A stretch of 64,000 nt of DNA from Protonemura montana (taxonomy: Eukaryota; Arthropoda; Insecta; Plecoptera; Nemouridae): assembly GCA_947568835.1 (NCBI GenBank), contig OX387605.1, forward strand, positions 17,550,418-17,614,417, in the 5' to 3' direction. The notes below the pieces were generated by a model that saw only the letters and a list, made by a program, of their open reading frames with translations, searched no databases and had not been told where the DNA came from. A program made the position numbers and the translations under genes. Positions 54,601 through 64,000 of this stretch are shown piece after piece (the stretch's first letter is position 1; the number at the start of each line of letters is the position of its first letter).

Positions 54601-57600
54601 GTTTTGCGAATAATTTTCCCCTGGTTTTTCACTATTGTGTGGGCCGCCAAATTGCATTGCGCTGTGTCGAGAGAGCAAATAATCTGCACAGCGAATGTGG
54701 ACGCATGCAAATATTCACGCATTAATGCGCCACCTCGACGCTACATAGCTAGCAACAATTTTGTTATTTGCACAAAATCTAACCAAGAACATGACCGTGG
54801 ATTTGCACATTTTGGCATCGAGTTAGAAGTGCTTCGATGGACGCAAAGGTAATGCTATGAAAATACTAAATAGCGTGTTATTTTTTTTAAACTAGCCGAA
54901 ATCCAGCCGCATAAAAGAACGTAGAAACAATGAGCGGGCATAAATGACCATCCATATTTGTTCGTTAAAATTGCACACTGTGTTTGCACTGGTTAGCCTT
55001 TTATTTGTTTGGCGAATTGCAGTTGCTGCCAAGCTTTTGAATACATTTTGACAAGCAAGACTAAAATGGTTCATAACATTTGCACAACATTTTGATTAGA
55101 TGTCTGTAACTTTTGACATGTTTACACGCTCTTGTTGTAGTGCCTTTCACAAACTAATAGATCAAAACACGGCTGGAAAATAATTGCTGATACCAAATAT
55201 GGGCGAACAATCCTAATCCACCTGCGGTTGATAAGTCAGTCTTTGCGGATGTCAGGTATGAGTGTGTAGGGGTTGGGTGGTTTACCACGACGTTACCACA
55301 CCACGTCAGCTGTGACATGAGGGTGTAATGTTTACCTTCTCCGAGGCCTGTCAACAACCCTGTCTGCAGATAAATGGCGTTCTTTAGTAAGTCAACATCG
55401 CGTCTGCCGTCGCTTTATGATCTTCCATTAGGAGGATCATCAGATGGGCTAGAGTTCACTCCACGGATGTAGGTAGTGTGTAGACCTTTAGGTCGTTTGA
55501 ACAAGAATAGACTGATCGGTATTCGAGTATTTAGAAAAAAGCAAGGCTGTATCATGCTTTGTGAAATTTTGAGATATTGGCATCGTTAAGGATGCGTTCA
55601 TGGATATTGGGCAAGCGATCCGTTTGCGTAAGTCGTGAGTAACGGTCTTTCCTCAATTTCTTGACTGTTTTAATCTCGATAAAGCTAAAAAGGCATCATG
55701 CGGTTTTCTCCATGAGGAATGATTAACCTTAAAAATCGTCCTTAGAAGGATTCCAAGCCAAAAACATGTTTTTTTTTCTTTTTTGTGTAAAATTTACGGG
55801 TGTGAGAAAATAAATTTTAAACACCCCATAAACATATCAATCGGACGAGGCACCATTTATTCTTTTCGTTTACTTTATTTACCTTATTTCAAACAAACAC
55901 ACTCATCTCCGGCGCTTTGCACCCATTCTTTACCCTCTTTTCGCTCTTCGGTCTCAACTGAACAACCGAACAGCATGTAATGGTGTTTACACTGATGCTC
56001 TTTCGAAGCTTGGACGTTGATATTTCCGCCATCTCACCTCTCTAACACATCTCCTTGCCTCTTTAATTTGATCTCCCGCCATCTCCCATTTTTCAAACTT
56101 CTTAGCGTGGCATATACAGGTTACGACTGAAAATAAAATGCAAATAAAGCTTCAAGAAGTCAATGCTGGACGTCAGCACGGCACTTCCACCTTCAACCCC
56201 AATGTGCAACGATACTGAGTAGCGTAATCACTGCCAAATCACTACCTATTGATTATTAGGTACACCGCACCGATATCTGCTTGCCTTATCCATGAGGCTA
56301 GAAGGTTTTGAAGGAATAAGGCAGGTCTAGCCAGTAAGGACCTTAATTAAGACGGGAGCTTAGACTTGACACTAATAATGCAACCCTAAACCTGTTTCTA
56401 TGCCCTATCCATCCCCCTCGATCCGGTCGTGCCTTTATACCCCGATCTCGTTCATCAAATCAATGTCCCATCATTTACGATCTAATATGCTGCAATATTC
56501 GGGTTGTCGAGCAGCTGTAGCGAGTATTCATCCACGACAATATAATTGACAAAATGTATGGCATAGAAGCCAGCTCGTTTCCTACACGGCGGCTGATGTG
56601 GGGTGGATTTTGCAGAATTGTTTACGTCATCCGAATTGCTTCGTGCACAATTGAAATTAGATTACAAAATAATTTTAATTGGAATCTGGTTATGAATATA
56701 AATTAAGTTAAATCTGATTTTTTTTTTTTTTTTTTTTACTGAACAAGTCGAGCAGAAATGTGATGGCGTATTATTGTCACGTCGTGGCAACTTCGTAGAG
56801 TCAAGAGATATTATGAAATTAAATTTTACCTAAGTTGATATTTGTATATCTATATATAATTATTAAATTATATTTATTTGAAAAGAATCTCATTAAAACA
56901 TAGCCGGGGATTCAATGTCGAAGTATCATCTTCATTTTTTCCTTTGTATTCATTTGAAGTTTCTACTTGCGAGTTTGTCGTAAGATAAGAGTCCCTCATT
57001 ACTTTTAAGTCTTGCTGGTAATCGAATCGAATCCAAGCTTCGTCGACCACCAATCGTAAACATGGCACCGCGACTAGAGTAATTCGGTAGTCACAGTAAA
57101 ATCTAGGCTCCCATTTACTTAGTGGGTGCATAATAAAGTCACCCGTCAGCATGATGGTCTCATTGGGCGCCCATGACTACGAAATGGGGCTTGGACAACT
57201 AGCTCCTGGTTGGTTAAACTCTCGGGTAATGTTTTAATGCCATGTCCAACAGTAAACATCGCCATTGTCATCCATTTCCGCTTGTAAGAAACACCACAAT
57301 GAAGAAAATGGAACGATTCTTTTTACTTTCGGCAAACCGTATGTTTTGGGGCTGGACCTAATAAGTCAGCTTGAAGGAAGCAGGAAATGTGCATAAGATA
57401 CTAAGTTTCAGTTTCTTTTTTGTCGAATATTTCCTCAAACACTGCACCGTGCTGCCAAAAGCGATTAAATAATTTCCATTGTTCCTTTTTTTTATTATCA
57501 GACAACCAACATTATAAAACTATACCTCCATACTAAATTCCACTAACAACAATTACATCCAATCGTATAATGAGAAGGTAATTTCCCTTCAGCATTCGAC

Positions 57601-60600
57601 TATTTCAACTTTGACCAATGGTCTAACGCTCGTGCCTTTCTCTTTCAGACACAAGAGAAAGATGCAGAACTTCCTGCCGTGCAAGTCGTCTCCGGCGCCG
57701 CGGTGTGACGGCCCCATCAACGGAAACGTCATATACGAAGACCTGACCAACATGCGGCCACGAACCATGGCGAACCATTGCGCTCCTGGGCAGACCATGC
57801 CTTCAGCGATCGAGGTGAGGAGATGATCGATGTATTAGCTAATTTAAAAGAAAAATAGACCGAACCCTCTAAGCGGATTTTGAGCTTAATCCTCATAAAC
57901 TAAGTAGTAAAGTTGTTATCACTATGGTACCCCTGAAAATCTGAAAGCATCATATGTGATTGGCACCTTTCAACTACGAGGTTTAACTTAAAACCTATTT
58001 AAAGGGATACTTTTTCATTTGTTAAAAGTGAGTAAGTGCGATGCAATCTACAAATTTTGTATTTGTTCTGGTACTGAGTCTTAAAATGCAACGAACGTGG
58101 CATGACAACAGCACAGCATATTGCATCTGTTGATCGATCAAAATATACGGTGCAATAAAACTGCTAAATGCAGGGTGAGAAGCCACAGAGAATATTTTTT
58201 CACATGGTCGTTTCTCCAATGCCTATTGTATTCAGGGGTTAATTACATTCTGATTGCACAATTCATTTTTTAATCTGTTCAAAAACCACAACCCTTCCAT
58301 GCTTATTACATAAACACATAATAAATTTCAAGAAAAAAAAAGAAAAATCGATTCATCTCATTGTGTCTACTTAAATATTTTCATTTTTTTGTCTATAGCG
58401 ATTATTTTTTCAAACTCTTTATTAAAACACACGATACTCGACATTTAGGCCTAAAAGTCGGAGCTCCGTGTAAGATCTCTGAAAGCGTATACAGTTGGTC
58501 GAGGCCCGAGGCGATCGCCTCTTTGTGGTGACCGCGCCTCCTTAGTGTTCTCCTCTATTATTAGGTCGTTATCGAGCTAACTGAGGGACCTCTCAATTAA
58601 ACTGGCTTGTTAAAGTCGTATCAAAACACATAAATAACAGCTGGCTTTGTTTCGGCACAACAAGAACAAAACAATGTGTTCTGTACATGAAAGACAAAAT
58701 TGCACCAGGATGATAATTTGTAGTTCGGCCATCGTGTAGTGTATACGGTTGGGGGGGTTTAGAAGATTTTATATACTCCGTCGTAACTCGCAGCTCGACT
58801 TCGGATTGACATTAATATTCCCTTTTAGCTTCATCACTGATTTATAGCCTTTCTGTCGGCGTAAAGTGTGGTTCGACCCAAAAAAGAAATCGCCTTTTTA
58901 CGTTTACTTAAAAGCACGCAGAAATAAAATCGCCTACACTAAAATATGCATAATGTAACCGGCAACTATGTACGCTCATGCAATCTGACACTGTTTGTTG
59001 TAGTGAACACTATAAGGGTTAAAATTGATAGGAGCCTAAAATCAATGATTATAACGGGCAGCTTTTGTGCGTGGAAAACACGCATTTTCCGAGACCGTTT
59101 TCCAAGCGATGGCTGAACCGGCCCGGGCTTGACGAGGAACAGCAAGCGAATTGCTAATTGCAGGCATTGTTTACTAATGACTGTGCCCATGTTCGCGGCT
59201 CTAGTTTACCAGGCTGGGAAAAAATCAACCCTGCTGTAGCTGTGCGATCGGCTACCGGCTTGTACCATCGAGGGGAAAGTTTTTTTTTTGCCATCGAACC
59301 GTTACTGTCAATTGGCCTGTTATACGCTGCACGTGAAATTGTAGACGGCTGTCTCAGTTGAAACTCGAGAGTCCGTATCTATTGAAAAGTTGCATTCAAG
59401 TTATGCAAATTTAGGCATCGCTCGCTTATGCATTCGTGTTTGAATTGATATTATTCTTCCGCAGAGCTGCATTTTTGAGCGTCGTTGATGCGTTTTAATT
59501 GCATTAATATTGTGTTCAGTAGATTCGCTAAATTGGAACCAGTCAAAATGTCAGTCTTATAGTTTTCATGCATCGTAAGTTTGTAAGAGCGGTGTAGAGA
59601 ATTGGTTTAAATACTGACATTATTTGCTGAGCAAAGCGAGTATGACTTAGCTTCACTGATATTCTTTTTGAGTTCGCCATCTCAACACCAAACCGCTTTT
59701 CCGAGGTTATTTGAATTTTTAGAGCTAATTTAAGCACATATCTACACGTGTTTTTGTGAGTCTCATAATTTTGGAAAAATCATCGACCTTCTTGTGGTCC
59801 GGTAAAACATTATTTCCACAAATACTTAATAATTTACTGCTTTCCTCATTACCGCTGGTTTCAAGATGAACCTTCATATAAAGTATACAACCAATTGAAT
59901 CTGCTACTCCGTTTGTAGCTGGACTTTTGTCCCCATATCTGTTTGCCTGGTTTGCATTTGAGCGATGGCGGCCCCTATCTGTTGTCCACACACAATGTAC
60001 TCGTTCATTACATGAAATGCATTTTGTTCTAGTTCACTGATATAATTTTAACATTTTATCTACGTGTATTTGCTAATAAAATAAAGCCAACTGAATCTAG
60101 AAATTATTGCGGACGTGATGAGTTGGAGGCATATTCGCCATTATTGCGTCTGATGATGAAATATAATGCCATGGTAGAGATAATTAATTGCTCAAATTAG
60201 TAAAGTTTTCAACATGGATTAAACAATGGTGTGCAGTATGAATTTTCAGCCAATAAAAGCAAAACAAGCTATTGTCTAATCATTTATGCATTTTCACAAT
60301 GCATGAAATAAATTGCACAAAAGATAATAACAATATGCGTATTATGCTGGTACTCTTTTGGTCCAATTAAAATATAATATCCCTCGCATAAAACTATTGC
60401 ACGGAATACGTTCATTTTTCCTAGAAGCAAACATCAACATTTAATAGCTCGATTTTCCACAAAGATGGCCAATTTCCCTGACGCCCTCCTAACTATAAAG
60501 GACATAATTTACGGGGCATGTAAGGATGCACATGAATTTTGAATAGCTGCACTCAGGGTACCATAAGGTAGTCATAACGTCTGAAACGATCGGACCCGTG

Positions 60601-63600
60601 ACAAGAAAGCCCCATCCTTGGTCGCAACTCAAAACGTGAGCACATAAATTCATGGCGCTTATATCACCACGGCGTCCCCTGAACGCAGCCCGTTGAGCAA
60701 ACATGGCACCTCCATCAACAGAAAGTTACTACTCAACAAATCGAACGTTTTGAAACGTTTTAGGAACTCAAAGCAATTATTTATCAAGCAAAAAACGTAT
60801 TTTTAACGTGACAGTCACATTGAGTTCGTTCCCAATATCAGTAGACTCGAGATTATCTTGGTGAGACCCTTTATTTTATCCTTTGTGAAAGGAAGTATGG
60901 TTCCAGAGACTAGAGGAAGGTTCGATTGTTGTTAGTTATCGTCTAGTTATTCACTGGCTGGGCTGCTATTCGCTTGTCTTCTTGTCATTAGCGGATGGTC
61001 CCATAAGTTAGCGCTGCCGTGGAAGTTGAAGGTACGAGGGAAGGAGGGTGCACAGAGCCTCAGAGGTAAATATAAGGAAGTGATAAATCAAGGGGCGACA
61101 TGCGCTAGAAACGGGCAAGCGCTATCGCGTCCGACACCGAAATCGACTTTAACTAATACGAAATTAATTAAAAACCATTCAGTGCTGGTGGGAGGAGGTA
61201 AATAATTTCGTTTAGTAAATAAGTACTTATCCATTCGAGGAATAACAGTCGATATTTTCTGGGTTGGTTGGTCTACATTTTGGTAATAAATATCTGTTGT
61301 CGTTGGTGAATTGATGGTAGTGATATTTTTTTCAATCGCGTTTGGTTCTTGTAGCCTGCAAATTTAGAAGAATCACTTGCAAGTTTCAACTTTCGAGTAA
61401 TCATCTCTCATACGTAGTTTATTTTTCCATCCGCCTCAAGCGTGACGAATGGGGTGAATTTTGTTGCAATTCTTCTAAGCGATGCAACGAAACTGCACTT
61501 TTATGAGAATTGTTAAACTTCTATGCACGAATTTATGTACTCTGTTTATGCATTCTTTATGTAGGTTTAAGGAAATATACATGCAGTTCTCAAACTTAAA
61601 TGGAGCAGAGTGCATCAATGCACTATCTCCATTATCATATCCGAACTTTGAAGAGCAATTCTACGGTGAACAAACAATGTTCTATTAAGTGCAGGAAGTT
61701 GTATCTTTTTTCAATCAAGATTAAGCCTGTGTTTTCATTGGTAATATCCATCGCGAGAACAAAACGAGTGTATCATCACATTTTCCAGGAAACTTTAGCA
61801 GTTTCATTTCTTTTTATCGCTCTTCACACTTTAAAAGATGTTTTCGCCGTGCGAAATACGATGTCACAGTTTGTTTATTATGATACTAAACCGAGTTGCT
61901 GAGAGTAGAAAAACCGGCGAAGAAGTACCATAGTTATGAACTTAGTGTTCCAGTCAAAGTTGCATCAATAAACACGACTTCGCGAAACACTTGGAGTCAA
62001 AAGTACCGACGGAAATATCGAATGCAGACCCAACTGCGAAACGGCGCTCTAACTAAAGTGAACGCTATTAGTCAGCTTTTATTACAGCATTAGAGAATGC
62101 TTACTCGATCCATTTAAGAGTGTACAGAGTGTAATTGTGAACCGGTCTCTTAGAGCAAGGGAAAATCGTTGCCCTAGACGCCGCTAACTCAATCGATGAC
62201 TTTGCTGACTCGGTATGGTCGCAAATAATTGCGTTCGATCGGAAGTTTTATTTCCTGCAAAGTCATTTTCGAAACTACTTTGTGTGCAAGTGTCTCGTGA
62301 TTCCGCTTTTCGTGTTTCCTGTCTGAGTTTTTCTCCCGTCTTTCCCCCCTGCCTTTTCACCGTCATATTAGACACCTTAATTTGAAAACATACCGGTTGG
62401 ACGTTACTTCCATCCATCTCTTGATTAGGCTCACACTTCTAGCCTACTAATTACCAGTATCAAATATTAGGGTTCAATATTACAACGGCAACTAGTCCAA
62501 TCAACTCTGTAAATAGTTTGCCTCTCTACGTTTGATGTTTCACATAAATACGGGAAGCTATTTTATTTCCTTGTTTTTCGTAATCAACGCTGTCAAATGG
62601 TATGCCAGTCTTGATTTTCTTGTTGGTTTGCACGTTGGCTACATCACTTGCTTTGGTCGTTTGCAGATGATCGACGTGAAGTCGGGAGGTGCTTTCAACA
62701 TCGGGTTTCACCCCCTCGGGAACTCTTCGGTGTTTATCTGCCCGTCGCCGCGGTCGGGACCAGACCCGTACGCCTCGCAGGACCTCTACAACCCTGTCTA
62801 CGAGGAGTTATCCAATGGTGAGTTGCCCTCGTATGAGGAGACTAAGCATGGTACAGTAGGACTGGCAAAGATTGTCACGGCACGATCTTTAATTTTTATC
62901 ATGGGAAGATGCAAGAATAGGACCATCCACTATCATGGAGCGTACCCTACATTTGGGTACACCCGCCTTTATTTGGCTATATAACAAATTTCAATTTGGC
63001 TTCTGCTTTCTGGCGTAGATAATAGATAAGGGCTATATTTTGATAACCAGGCTTGTTTCAACGTTAATGAAAGTAAAGTTTTTCTAGAAACAAAGAAACC
63101 CTATTTCAAATTCGTTGCCAAATTACGATGGAAAGTTCCAATAATTTACTTGATCTAACTAGAAAGCAAGTGAAGAAAATTTAAGAAGAAAGTTCAAGAC
63201 GTGTTTCTTACTTTGCGAACACAACTTTCACAATTTTGTTTCGTTTCAGGCTCTGGCGACAGAGGCGACTCGGATCCTGACAGCGAAGCCAACCACCAGA
63301 GCGAAGACGAGTTCGCCGAAGACGAGCTGAGCCTGGGCGGAGACGTCGAGCGTCCTCCCCTCGGCCCCGACGAAGAAGTGCACCACTCGGGCACCAGTTC
63401 TCTTCAAGGCTCCACCGGCAACGACCTATGTCGGGACCTGGACTCCTCAGATCCCGACGACAGAAGCCGATTCCTCCAGACCCACAGCAGCCTCGGCACT
63501 CGGAACTTTAGTTTACCACCCGGGTACCGCAACAGAGGCTCTAGAGCCATTCAGCAGCACAGAACCCCCCATAACGTAGCCGTCACGGAGGCTCGGAGGC

Positions 63601-64000
63601 CGAGAAGTCTCGACAGACGACGTGGCTGGAGGAACAAAGTGCAGCAGCAGACCCCACAAGCGTCGCCAAATGCTGCTCCCAGACACCAAGACTGTGGAGA
63701 ATTCCACGAAGGACTCCTTCTCGATGCATTACTGCAGATGTATCCTAACGTGGTTGGCAACAACAATAACAACCGTCCTATCAGGAACAATTATCCCCCA
63801 CCTGTACCTAGCATTGCTCATCGCTTACCATACATAATGCCGCCAATGCCTGCCCCGAGCCCACCCCAGCATAATCGCGACCGTTCTGTGGTCAACCCTT
63901 ACGAGTCGGTCCCTGTTTTGACTCACCTACACCACCATAATCACAACAGCCGGCCAGACGCGCTCTCCAGCTTCCGGCCTGTCAAAGGACACAGTCAGGA
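39442..64000 (+). CDS. Spliced gene for a single-pass transmembrane protein with a long cytoplasmic tail (3' end beyond window)
   Basis: Five exons join in one frame with consensus splice sites: 39442-39642, 47862-47974, 57649-57814, 62667-62817 and 63250-64000+. Intron phases are 0, 2, 0 and 1. The conceptual product has at least 460 residues and no stop before the window ends. Layout from the ATG at 39442: a proline-rich N-terminal part (1-77, Cys 27, 29, 52, 63), one hydrophobic helix (about 78-104), a basic KHKRK stop-transfer (105-109), then a cytoplasmic tail. The tail carries VIYEDL (132-137), NPVY (202-205), an acidic Ser/Asp/Glu stretch (212-244), PPGY (300-303), a basic stretch (326-340), a five-Asn run (381-385), a Pro-rich segment (387-416) and a His-rich segment (436-442). 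By the positive-inside rule the tail is cytosolic. NPxY motifs bind PTB and clathrin adaptors and PPxY motifs bind WW domains, so a docking or endocytic role is inferred. The exons are GC-rich with many G/C third positions, unlike their AT-rich surroundings. The family is not recognised. No enzyme domain, LRR, Ig or full EGF repeat is visible. I am sure it is a real gene and unsure of its name. Confidence 0.88.
40554..40584 (+). repeat. Short tandem repeat, unit GGGGAATGAA
   Basis: Three adjacent copies of a ten-base unit in intron 1 of the membrane-protein gene, the last running into GGGGCGG. Confidence 0.85.
45302..45650 (-). repeat. Repeat family B, copy 3, in intron 1 of the membrane-protein gene
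   Basis: Read on the minus strand it gives GTCAGAGGGCCAGAGTTAA, GAGCAAACGAGCCGGC, GGGTGCCACGCGATGGCGC, GATTACTC-type homology, and ends in TTTTTCGCAAAGACAGGC. It is inserted antisense to the host gene and has no obvious splice or polyadenylation consequence. Confidence 0.75.
47862..47974 (+). CDS. Exon 2: juxtamembrane and transmembrane helix
   Basis: This 113-nt exon lies between a TTTATTTCCAG acceptor and a GTGAGT donor (enters in phase 0, leaves in phase 2). It encodes residues 68-104 and two bases of Lys105. The sequence runs from a short polar linker (VIDAEYHSSP) into one uninterrupted helix of Val, Ile, Leu and Ala (about 78-104) ending in Trp-Lys. The helix has one Cys (88) and no charged residue inside. 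Placing the membrane segment alone on its own exon is common in type I and type III membrane proteins. It lies 8.2 kb from exon 1 and 9.7 kb from exon 3. Confidence 0.88.
49112..49876 (+). repeat. Repeat family A, copy 3, split by an insertion
   Basis: The left part (49112-49347) and right part (49756-49876) match consecutive parts of the copy at 34251-34590. The left part holds GCTACCAACTCGTGAATTAA. The right part holds the AATGACAGTTG and CGACCGG blocks and the TCTCGCTGAACG end. The two halves are separated by about 410 bp of unrelated sequence with a 13-bp duplication at its edges. Confidence 0.75.
49348..49755. mobile_element. Foldback tRNA-related (SINE/MITE-like) element inserted in repeat A
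   Basis: It is bounded by a perfect 13-bp direct repeat, ATCTACAGAGGTT, at 49335-49347 and 49756-49768. Inside are two inverted arms of about 110 bp (49398-49508 and 49646-49755). Each arm carries a tRNA-like unit with an A-box-like TAGCTCAATGG (TACCTCAATGG in the right arm) and a B box GGTTCGAGTCC or its close variant. The left arm has the tRNA in reverse, the right arm forward. The right end is A-rich (TTAATAATAA), like a short SINE tail. A 13-bp duplication and A-rich tail suggest LINE-driven retroposition, while the inverted arms resemble a foldback MITE. Two head-to-head SINE copies are a further reading. Confidence 0.7.
57649..57814 (+). CDS. Exon 3: basic stop-transfer and first tyrosine motif
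   Basis: This 166-nt exon follows a CTTTCTCTTTCAG acceptor and ends at GAG|GTGAGG. It completes Lys105 and gives residues 106-160. HKRK directly after the helix supports a cytosolic tail. The juxtamembrane cysteines (116, 124) could be acylated. The segment V-I-Y-E-D-L (132-137) fits both the YxxΦ sorting pattern and the ITIM-type pattern V/I/L-x-Y-x-x-L. Tyrosine phosphorylation is possible but unproven. Confidence 0.88.
57815..62666 (+). other. Intron 3 (4.9 kb)
   Basis: GTGAGG to TTGCAG, phase 0. AT-rich, with a 7-G run near 58750. No gene, repeat family or RNA recognised. Confidence 0.8.
62667..62817 (+). CDS. Exon 4: tail segment with NPVY motif
   Basis: This 151-nt exon lies between TTTGCAG and G|GTGAGT (enters in phase 0, leaves in phase 1), giving residues 161-210 plus one base of Gly211. 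It contains DLYNPVYEEL (199-208), where Asn202-Pro203-Val204-Tyr205 is a canonical NPxY motif. It is preceded by a PDPYASQ segment, so four hydroxyl or aromatic residues cluster near it. The compact, Gly/Phe-rich first half (GGAFNIGFHPLG) looks more ordered than the rest of the tail and is a likely conserved block. The open frame also extends about 135 nt upstream of the acceptor and well past the donor, but the composition changes at both splice sites. Confidence 0.88.
62818..63249 (+). other. Intron 4 (432 bp)
   Basis: GTGAGT to TTTCAG, phase 1. The shortest intron of the gene, AT-rich, with nothing else seen. Confidence 0.85.
63250..64000 (+). CDS. Exon 5 (partial): long disordered cytoplasmic tail
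   Basis: The acceptor TTTCGTTTCAG is followed by 751 nt with no stop in the joined frame, reaching the window end (residues 211-460, then an incomplete codon). It begins with an acidic serine-rich stretch (212-244) with several S-x-x-E/D sites typical of casein kinase 2. Later come LPPGY (299-303, a PPxY motif), an Arg-rich stretch (326-340), a Gln run, five Asn (381-385), a Pro-rich segment with YPPPVP (392-397, possible SH3 ligand) and a His/Asn-rich segment (436-443). Such composition predicts intrinsic disorder. This may be the last exon or may end at a donor beyond the window. Confidence 0.88.

Larger units (their letters stand above)
47975..57648 (+). other. Intron 2 (9.7 kb)
   Basis: GTGAGT to TTTCAG, phase 2. 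It contains the interrupted repeat A copy with its nested tRNA-like element and a T run near 56720. Otherwise it is AT-rich with nothing recognised. Confidence 0.8.

Noticed and set aside
54430-54852. 140-codon plus-strand frame in intron 2
   Set aside because: Lies inside a well-supported intron. A minus-strand frame overlaps it, and composition is that of AT-rich background.
63263-63274. R-G-D-S in exon 5 as an integrin-binding site
   Set aside because: The predicted topology places it in the cytoplasm, where integrins cannot bind it.

Overview
The window looks like animal nuclear DNA, most likely from an arthropod. It is AT-rich, has no bacterial-style gene packing, and carries a spliced gene with GT/AG introns of roughly 0.4 to 10 kb. 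It also holds dispersed repeats with diverged copies, a tRNA-related insertion with a target-site duplication, microsatellites and long homopolymer tracts. The order or species cannot be fixed from the sequence alone. No rRNA, CRISPR, intact transposase, reverse transcriptase or capsid gene was recognised.

Positions 1 to about 39,390 hold no gene I can name. This could be intergenic DNA or the 5' introns and UTR of the gene that follows. It contains a G-rich minisatellite (3681-3768), a possible 60-bp phase-2 microexon (7057-7116), a 2-copy tandem repeat (14537-14652), G/C homopolymer tracts (11579, 13240, 16055, 35506), two copies of repeat family B (near 27.0 and 35.8 kb), a facing pair of repeat family A copies (32.9-33.3 and 34.25-34.59 kb) around a GC-rich island, and an unrecognised coding-like fragment near 37.2-37.5 kb.

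Positions 39,391-64,000 hold the one convincing gene, on the + strand. Five exons splice in frame: 39442-39642 (open back to an acceptor at 39390), 47862-47974, 57649-57814, 62667-62817 and 63250 to beyond the window end. They encode a single-pass membrane protein of at least 460 residues. It has a short proline-rich N-terminal part with four cysteines, one transmembrane helix on its own exon, a basic stop-transfer sequence, and a long disordered cytoplasmic tail with tyrosine motifs (VIYEDL, NPVY), a PPGY motif, an acidic serine-rich stretch and proline/histidine-rich regions. I do not recognise the family with confidence. The design suggests an adaptor- or endocytosis-coupled surface protein whose tail is a docking platform.

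The introns contain another repeat B copy (45.3-45.65 kb) and a repeat A copy (49.1-49.9 kb). The latter is split by a foldback, tRNA-like element flanked by a perfect 13-bp duplication. This nested structure and the unidentified membrane protein are the two most interesting items in the window.
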